A stretch of 13,233 bases of DNA from Clostridia bacterium (GTDB taxonomy: Bacteria; Bacillota; Clostridia; Monoglobales; Firm-18): NCBI GenBank assembly GCA_017408205.1, contig JAFQVC010000035.1, positions 1-13,233 of the forward strand, in the 5' to 3' direction. The notes below the pieces were generated by a model. That model saw nothing but the letters and a program-made list of their open reading frames with translations, was not told the origin of the DNA and searched no databases. Below, piece by piece: positions 8,796 through 13,233 of this stretch. Made by a program: the position numbers and the translations under genes. Position 1 is the stretch's first letter. Each line of letters starts with the position of its first letter.

Positions 8796-9512
8796 ATGCC
8801 TAAGTTTTTTACAGATAAAAAGAATATTTTTGATAATTATCTGCGAATAGTCGGGGAAGATGTTATGCACATTTCAAAAGTTCTCCGTATGAAATGCGGT
8901 GAAATTATTACCGTTTGTGACGGTGAGGGAACCGATTACGAAGTTTCTTTAAAGGAATTTTCAAAAGATTATATTATTGCAGATATTCTGTCGTCGGCAA
9001 AGAGTTTATCTGAACCGTCAGTTTATATTACTTTATATCAGGCATTGCCAAAACAGGGCAAAATGGAGAGCATTATACAGAAAAATACCGAACTTGGTGT
9101 CTCGGAATTTGTGCCAGTCTATACCAAACGATGCGTAGTTAAACCGAGTGATAAAACTGCAAGGTGGCAAAAGGTTGCAGAATCTGCCGCAAAGCAAAGC
9201 GGAAGAGGTATTATACCTGTTGTCCGTGACGTTATAAGTTTTAATGATGCAATTTCAGAGATGGCAGATTTTGATACAAAAGTAATTCTTTACGAAGGTG
9301 AAAAAATCACAAAGATTAAAGAAGTGGTAAATGAAGGTTGCAAAAAAATTGCAGTTATGGTTGGTCCTGAAGGCGGCTTTGAACAGGAGGAAGTTGTTAA
9401 AGCGGTAAGCAAAGGTATTGCTTCTGTGACTTTAGGTACACGAATTTTACGAACAGAGACGGCTGCAGCAGCAGTTACGCCGGTAATTTTATTTATACAA
9501 GGAGATGTTTAA
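8796..9512 (+). CDS. rsmE: 16S rRNA (uracil-1498-N3)-methyltransferase RsmE
   Basis: RsmE methylates N3 of U1498 in 16S rRNA of the assembled 30S subunit, using S-adenosylmethionine. The 238-residue protein begins MPKFFTDKKNIFDNYLRIVGEDVMHISKVLRMK, the usual PUA-like N-terminal domain. Its C-terminal SPOUT (trefoil-knot) domain shows MVGPEGGF (188-195) and LGTRILRTETAAAA (from 213), the cofactor-binding loops. The start is ATG 8796, preceded by GAGGT (8786-8790). An earlier in-frame TTG at 8745 lies in the -35 of the promoter, so it cannot be the start. The next gene begins within two bases of the stop, suggesting an rsmE-led two-gene operon. Confidence 0.95.
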   Translation: MPKFFTDKKNIFDNYLRIVGEDVMHISKVLRMKCGEIITVCDGEGTDYEVSLKEFSKDYIIADILSSAKSLSEPSVYITLYQALPKQGKMESIIQKNTELGVSEFVPVYTKRCVVKPSDKTARWQKVAESAAKQSGRGIIPVVRDVISFNDAISEMADFDTKVILYEGEKITKIKEVVNEGCKKIAVMVGPEGGFEQEEVVKAVSKGIASVTLGTRILRTETAAAAVTPVILFIQGDV

Positions 9513-9513
9513 T

Positions 9514-9972
9514 TTGTCTAATAATTCTAAAGAGAATAAAGCAAAAAAAGCGGCAATTCAAGAAAAAATCGTTAATGATTTTCTTTTGCAGTTTACTTTC
9601 TCAATAGTTTCTGCTATGCTCCTTTTGTATATTTACAACGGTCGGCTTTTCAAATACGGCTCATCTGTAGGTAACTCAATGCCTGCATTTATTTGGACAT
9701 TATTTGCTGTTTTTGCAGTTTTAGGTATAATTTTTACATATTTGTATAAGAATAAAGGTAAGGGAAGTTTTAAAGTTGCTGCAATTTATATGTTTGTGCT
9801 TTGTGCAGGCATGTTCTGGTGCATCGGTTTTGAAACGCTGTTTAATTTATTTAACATAGTTATTCCATTCTTTAATGTTAAGCGTGCAATGGAGGCCTTG
9901 TTTATTCTTATCGGTATTTCGGTTGTTGTTGAATTTGTAATATATTTTATAAGAAACGCAAAAGTAAAATAA
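9514..9972 (+). CDS. Hypothetical four-helix membrane protein
   Basis: I do not recognise this 152-residue protein. It has a charged, lysine-rich N-terminus (6-18), then four hydrophobic helices at about 23-41, 57-78, 88-107 and 126-146, and a basic tail RNAKVK. No catalytic motif is visible. I prefer TTG 9514 as start: AAGGAG (9499-9504) is nine bases from it, whereas it directly abuts the ATG at 9505, which would also overlap rsmE. The gene follows rsmE by one base and is followed by a terminator, so it should be expressed as the second gene of the rsmE transcript. A link to RsmE function is not implied by sequence. Confidence 0.75.
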   Translation: MSNNSKENKAKKAAIQEKIVNDFLLQFTFSIVSAMLLLYIYNGRLFKYGSSVGNSMPAFIWTLFAVFAVLGIIFTYLYKNKGKGSFKVAAIYMFVLCAGMFWCIGFETLFNLFNIVIPFFNVKRAMEALFILIGISVVVEFVIYFIRNAKVK

Positions 9973-9976
9973 ACTA

Positions 9977-10013
9977 AAACGGTAAGGAAATCCTTACCGT
10001 TTAATATTTTTTT
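9977..10013 (+). terminator. Intrinsic terminator after the membrane protein gene
   Basis: AAACGGTAAGG (9977-9987) pairs with CCTTACCGTTT (9992-10002) around a four-base loop. The T tract is interrupted (AATA) before a run of seven T at 10007-10013, so efficiency may be partial. The next gene's ribosome binding region (GGTGGTG) begins immediately afterwards. Confidence 0.8.
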
Positions 10014-10025
10014 GGTGGTGCAAAA

Positions 10026-11285
10026 ATGAAACTGCAAACTTTTAAAATCAAAGACGGAGTTACTCTTAACTATTTAAAAACTGATAAATTCAAAACTACA
10101 AATTTATCTTTTTTTATCAACAGACCGCTAACGGAAGAGGAAGTTACAATAAATGCTCTTTTGTCTTTGGTACTAAAACGAAGTTGTCCCAAATACAAAA
10201 CAAGTATGGAACTCAACAATGCTTTAAATGATTTGTACGGTGCTGTTATTGACACGGGAATTAAAAAGAAAGGTGCAAATCAGTTTTTGGTAACTTCTTT
10301 TTCATTTGTTAATGAAAAATTTATTCCCGGTAATCCTTCTATTATTGATGAAATCTTCACCATTGCGAAAGACCTTTTGTTAAACAGAAATAGTTTTAAC
10401 GAGGAATATGTTTCCCAGGAAAAAGAGAACCTTAAATCATTGATTCTGTCACAGAAAAATGACAAAAGGTTATATGCACAGGCACGATTAATTGAAGAAA
10501 TGTGTAAAGGTGAGCCGTCAGGGATTATGAGATACGGCTACGTTGACAAGATTGACGAAATTACTTGTGAACAGTTATATACTCACTATAAAGATACTGT
10601 TTTGTTATCACGGGTTGATGTCTTTATTTGCGGTGATGTTGACATAGACAGGGTTTTATCGTTAGTTAAAGATATGTATAAAGATATTACTGTAAAGAAC
10701 ACAGGTTATGTTGATTTATCTGTGAAAACTGGTGTTGCAGAAGTAAAAGATATTACTGAAACAGAAGAAATTGCACAGGGTAAATTATCTATTGGTTTCA
10801 GAACGGGGATTACATTAAAAGACAAGGAATACCCTGCACTTATGATGTATAACGCCATACTTGGAAGCGGTATATTTTCAAAACTTTTCAACAACGTAAG
10901 AGAAAAATTGTCACTATGTTATTACGCATCGTCTTCTGTTGACAGTATATCGGGAACTATGTATATCAACTCAGGCATTGAGGTTTCTAACTTTAAAAAA
11001 GCGTTTGACGAAATATTAAAGCAGGTACAGGATATGAAAGACGGGGTAATATCTACTGAAGAGTTTATTGCCGCAAAACTTGGTACAATCAACAGTATAA
11101 AATCAATTACTGACAGTGCTTTTGGTACAATAGATTATTATTTAAGCAAGTTTGTAAGCGGTAAAATGATTGATACCGACAGTTTAATCGGCTTAATTGA
11201 TAAAGTTACCGTTGACGATATAGTTAAAGTTGCACAGGGAATAAAATTAGACACTGTTTTCTTTTTGAAGGGAAGTGAAAAGTAA
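10026..11285 (+). CDS. M16-family protein without zinc site, YmfF-like
   Basis: The 419-residue protein has the two-domain layout of M16B (processing-peptidase-like) proteins but lacks HxxEH. The corresponding helix reads NALLSLVLKRSCPKYKTSMELNNALNDLYGA, as in Bacillus YmfF and relatives. It is therefore probably the inactive partner of the active subunit encoded next, with which it shares a TAATG stop-start overlap (11283-11287). In Bacillus subtilis the equivalent pair is associated in annotation with modification of elongation factor EF-P (5-aminopentanol), but the biochemical role is not clear to me. GGTGGTG at 10014-10020 is the ribosome binding site for ATG 10026. No promoter is evident between the hairpin terminator upstream and this start. 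No signal peptide is seen, so it is cytoplasmic. Family call strong, function tentative. Confidence 0.86.
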   Translation: MKLQTFKIKDGVTLNYLKTDKFKTTNLSFFINRPLTEEEVTINALLSLVLKRSCPKYKTSMELNNALNDLYGAVIDTGIKKKGANQFLVTSFSFVNEKFIPGNPSIIDEIFTIAKDLLLNRNSFNEEYVSQEKENLKSLILSQKNDKRLYAQARLIEEMCKGEPSGIMRYGYVDKIDEITCEQLYTHYKDTVLLSRVDVFICGDVDIDRVLSLVKDMYKDITVKNTGYVDLSVKTGVAEVKDITETEEIAQGKLSIGFRTGITLKDKEYPALMMYNAILGSGIFSKLFNNVREKLSLCYYASSSVDSISGTMYINSGIEVSNFKKAFDEILKQVQDMKDGVISTEEFIAAKLGTINSIKSITDSAFGTIDYYLSKFVSGKMIDTDSLIGLIDKVTVDDIVKVAQGIKLDTVFFLKGSEK

Positions 11286-12559
11286 TGACCGAAATGATAT
11301 ATAACGAAATGCTTAATGAGTACTTATATAAACACGTTCACAAAAGCGGTCTAACTGTTTACTGTGTTCCCAAAAAAGGTCACACCAAATCCTATGCCGC
11401 ATTTGCTACAAAATACGGTTCTTTGATTAATGAGTTTAAAGTTGACGGGGATAAGGAAATTACCAAAATTCCTGACGGTGTTGCTCATTTTTTAGAGCAC
11501 AAATTATTTGAACAACCCGACGGAACAGATGCTTTTACAAAATATTCAAAAACTGGTGCAAACGCAAACGCTTATACCGGCTTTAACAATACAGTTTATC
11601 TTTATTCCTGCACAGACCTGTTTTATGAAAATCTCGAAATTTTGCTTGAGTTTGTGTCTAATCCATACTTTACAGAACAGAATATAGCAAAAGAGCAGGG
11701 TATTATTGGTCAGGAAATAAGAATGTATGATGACGACCCCAACTGGCGTGTATATTTCAATATGCTTGATGCAATGTATGTTGATTTTCCAATTAAAAAA
11801 GACATTGCAGGTACTGTTGAGAGTATTGCAGAAATTAACAAGGACATTTTATACAAGTGTTACAACACTTTCTACAATCCGCAAAATATGATTTTATTTG
11901 TATGCGGTGATGTGGAAATGGAGGAAGTGCTTAAACTATGTGACAAGTATGTTGTTCATAAGGAAATCGGTGACGTTACTTGTTATTTCCCCAACGAGCC
12001 AAAGGAAGTGTCGAAACACGAAACAGTACAGAAATTAAGTGTTTCAAAACCATTGTTTTCGATTGGCTTTAAAGACAATGATGTTGGATTTGACGGAGAA
12101 AAGTTGCTGAAAAAAGATATGGTAACTTCAATACTGCTTGAAATGATTTTAGGTGAAGGTAGTCCCCTTTATAATAAACTTTATGACCAGGGTCTTATCA
12201 ACGATTCTTTTGGTACTGAATATGAGGGTGAGCCGAACTACGGTTTCTCCTGCATACTCGGAGAAAGTGAAAACCCGAGAAAAGTTTTATCCGAAATACT
12301 TGAGGCGTTCGAATGTTTGGAGTTGGATGAAAATGAATTTGAACGTGCAAAAAAAGTTGAGTACGGTAGTTTTTTAAGGTTATGGAACAGCGTAGAGGGT
12401 ATTTCAAACACAATGGTTTCAGATTTGTTTAAAAACATCAATATTTTTGATTTCCCGAAGGTTTTCGGCGAAATAACATTTGATGATGTAGTAAAACGTT
12501 TTAAAACACTTTTTAAAAAAGAAAACTGCGTAATTTCAATTATTGAACCAACAGAGTAA
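11285..12559 (+). CDS. M16-family zinc metallopeptidase, YmfH-like
   Basis: This is the active partner of the preceding protein, 424 residues long. It has the inverted zinc motif H68-F-L-E71-H72 (HFLEHKLFE) and the downstream ligand E144 in KEQGIIGQEIRMYDDDPNWR. This EIRMYxDxPxWR stretch is characteristic of the YmfH branch of M16B. The start ATG 11285 overlaps the upstream stop by one base, and GGGAAGTG just before it acts as ribosome binding site, so the two subunits are translationally coupled and probably made in equal amounts. NCBI-style names link this branch to EF-P 5-aminopentanol modification; no efp or modification enzyme is in the window. Antimicrobial-peptide processing (AlbE/AlbF-like) is a less likely alternative because no peptide or transporter gene is nearby. 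Confidence 0.9.
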   Translation: MTEMIYNEMLNEYLYKHVHKSGLTVYCVPKKGHTKSYAAFATKYGSLINEFKVDGDKEITKIPDGVAHFLEHKLFEQPDGTDAFTKYSKTGANANAYTGFNNTVYLYSCTDLFYENLEILLEFVSNPYFTEQNIAKEQGIIGQEIRMYDDDPNWRVYFNMLDAMYVDFPIKKDIAGTVESIAEINKDILYKCYNTFYNPQNMILFVCGDVEMEEVLKLCDKYVVHKEIGDVTCYFPNEPKEVSKHETVQKLSVSKPLFSIGFKDNDVGFDGEKLLKKDMVTSILLEMILGEGSPLYNKLYDQGLINDSFGTEYEGEPNYGFSCILGESENPRKVLSEILEAFECLELDENEFERAKKVEYGSFLRLWNSVEGISNTMVSDLFKNINIFDFPKVFGEITFDDVVKRFKTLFKKENCVISIIEPTE

Positions 12560-12561
12560 TA

Positions 12562-12643
12562 AAAAGACAAGCAACGAATAAAATTATAACGAGGTGAACT
12601 TTATGAACAACCCTGTTATGTTTTATATTATTGCTTGTCTTTT
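12562..12643 (+). repeat. 13-bp perfect inverted repeat enclosing the bofA start region
   Basis: AAAAGACAAGCAA (12562-12574) is the exact reverse complement of TTGCTTGTCTTTT (12631-12643). The 56 bases between hold the ribosome binding site and start codon of the bofA-like gene. The right arm is followed by TTTT-like sequence (GTTTTT), giving a weak resemblance to a terminator. It may be a translational control structure or may be chance in AT-rich DNA. Confidence 0.45.
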
Positions 12644-12863
12644 GTTTTTAGTATTTGCATTAATTTTTGCGAAGCCCTTAAAGCACTTGTTTAAAGTTAT
12701 TATTAATTCTGCTTTTGGCTGTGCATTTTTAATGGCATTTAATTTTGTCGGCGGAATATTTGGTGCATTTATCGGAATTAACGCTTTTACTGCAATTACC
12801 TTAGGTGCACTTGGTATTCCCGGGTTTGTATCTATTCTTGTTTTACAGTTTTTACTTAAATAA
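12603..12863 (+). CDS. bofA: BofA-family (pro-sigma-K processing inhibitor-like) membrane protein
   Basis: BofA is an integral membrane protein of the outer forespore membrane that, with SpoIVFA, holds the protease SpoIVFB inactive until sigma-K is needed. The 86-residue product has hydrophobic segments at about 4-25, 34-53 and 64-85. Its C-terminal INAFTAITLGALGIPG matches the INxxTxxxxGxLGIPG pattern of the family. I chose ATG 12603 because GAGGTG at 12591-12596 is six bases away; the GTG at 12594 lies inside that site. The gene lies 43 bases after the YmfH-like gene with no obvious promoter, so it may be on the same transcript. Family members exist in Clostridia lacking parts of the sigma-K checkpoint, so the exact role here is uncertain. 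It converges with rnpB, only ten bases away. Confidence 0.8.
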   Translation: MNNPVMFYIIACLLFLVFALIFAKPLKHLFKVIINSAFGCAFLMAFNFVGGIFGAFIGINAFTAITLGALGIPGFVSILVLQFLLK

Positions 12864-12873
12864 TATATAAAAA

Positions 12874-13204
12874 TATGGGCAAGTCTGTAAGCCGAGTTCT
12901 GTATTTGACAGCCATCTATCTAGGCAATATATCTCTATACTGCTCAAGCCACCCGTTGAGAGATATGACGGGCCGCCCTCTCGCTCGGTGTTGCTTCGGA
13001 TGGGGTTTACATGGCCGATTAGTTACCCAATCGCCGGTGTGCTTTTACCACGCCTTTCCACCTGTACCGCAAAAGCGGTAGTCTATTTCTGTTGCACTAT
13101 CCTTGAAGTTGCCTTCACCGGGAGTTACCCGGCACCCTGCCCTATGAAGCTCGGACTTTCCTCATCAGGATTAATTCCTGCCGCGACTGTCTGACTTACC
13201 CATA
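12874..13204 (-). ncRNA. rnpB: RNase P RNA, bacterial type A
   Basis: This is the catalytic RNA that removes 5' leaders from pre-tRNA, about 331 nucleotides, read on the minus strand. Conserved blocks are clear: GAGGAAAGTCCG (complement of 13152-13163), then AGGGCAGGGTGCC, GTGCAACAGA, a GAAGCAACACCGAGCGAGAG segment, and near the 3' end ACAGAACTCGGCTTAC (complement of 12887-12902). The ends form the P1 helix: 13193-13204 pairs with 12874-12885 over twelve pairs with one G-U. The order of blocks follows the type A (ancestral, Escherichia coli-like) pattern rather than the Bacillus type B. P3 appears to be a short hairpin (CAGGA/TCCTG), partly explaining the compact size. Exact ends are inferred from P1 pairing. 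No hairpin terminator is evident past the 3' end. Confidence 0.97.
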
Positions 13205-13207
13205 TTT

Positions 13208-13213
13208 AATATA
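13208..13213 (-). promoter_or_regulatory. Possible -10 element of the rnpB promoter
   Basis: On the minus strand TATATT lies just before the RNA's 5' end. The spacing to the inferred end is short, so the real start may be a few bases inside P1. The -35 would fall outside the window. Confidence 0.35.
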
Positions 13214-13233
13214 ACTGTTTTTTCTTTTGGAAA

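Noticed and set aside
12238..12570. A 110-codon minus-strand open frame, and other long minus-strand frames across coding genes (for example 2235-2582, 8556-8870)
   Set aside because: They are mirror-image frames of well-supported plus-strand genes with no ribosome binding site or recognisable protein.
12875..13194. Two open frames of 68 codons on the plus strand at 12875-13081 and 12988-13194
   Set aside because: They are the antisense of the RNase P RNA, whose conserved blocks and P1 pairing explain the sequence.

Overview
The window looks like a chromosomal segment of a low-GC, endospore-forming member of the Clostridia (Bacillota), probably uncultured. The DNA is AT-rich by eye, Shine-Dalgarno sites are strong (GAGGTG, AGGAGG, AGGGGAG), and GTG/TTG starts occur. 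Other pointers are a perfect CIRCE operator before groESL, a type III glutamine synthetase, the spore-cortex amidase CwlD, a BofA-family protein, a YmfF/YmfH peptidase-like pair and a type A RNase P RNA. All protein genes are on the + strand; only rnpB is on the - strand.

Layout. 1-293: 3' end of a TspO/MBR membrane protein gene with its terminator. 295-1980: a promoter, a beta-lactamase-fold serine hydrolase and ispF (MEP isoprenoid pathway), probably one transcript. 2050-4129: promoter, CIRCE, groES, groEL, terminator. 4161-4856: cwlD. 4863-7051: consensus promoter, a 15-bp terminator-type hairpin, then glnN (GSIII). 7047-7327: a 281-bp non-coding element bounded by 30-bp imperfect terminal inverted repeats, resembling a MITE. 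7343-8722: purF. 8745-9972: consensus promoter, rsmE and a small four-helix membrane protein of unknown function, then a hairpin terminator. 10026-12559: a translationally coupled pair of M16-family proteins, the first without and the second with the zinc site. 12603-12863: bofA-like gene. 12874-13204: rnpB, convergent with bofA.

How the genes relate. Most are housekeeping: protein folding (GroES/EL), isoprenoid precursors (IspF), nitrogen assimilation (GlnN), the first committed purine step using glutamine (PurF), ribosomal RNA methylation (RsmE) and tRNA maturation (RNase P). GlnN makes the glutamine that PurF consumes, which gives the glnN-purF neighbourhood some metabolic sense. CwlD and BofA indicate a sporulation programme.

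I found no complete undescribed multi-gene system. The observations most worth following up are the MITE-like element fitted between the glnN stop codon and the purF ribosome binding site, and the terminator hairpin between the glnN promoter and its gene. Smaller ones are a 13-bp inverted repeat enclosing the bofA start and a terminator hairpin just before the ymfF-like ribosome binding site. Family assignments come from reading motifs by eye; no database search was run.
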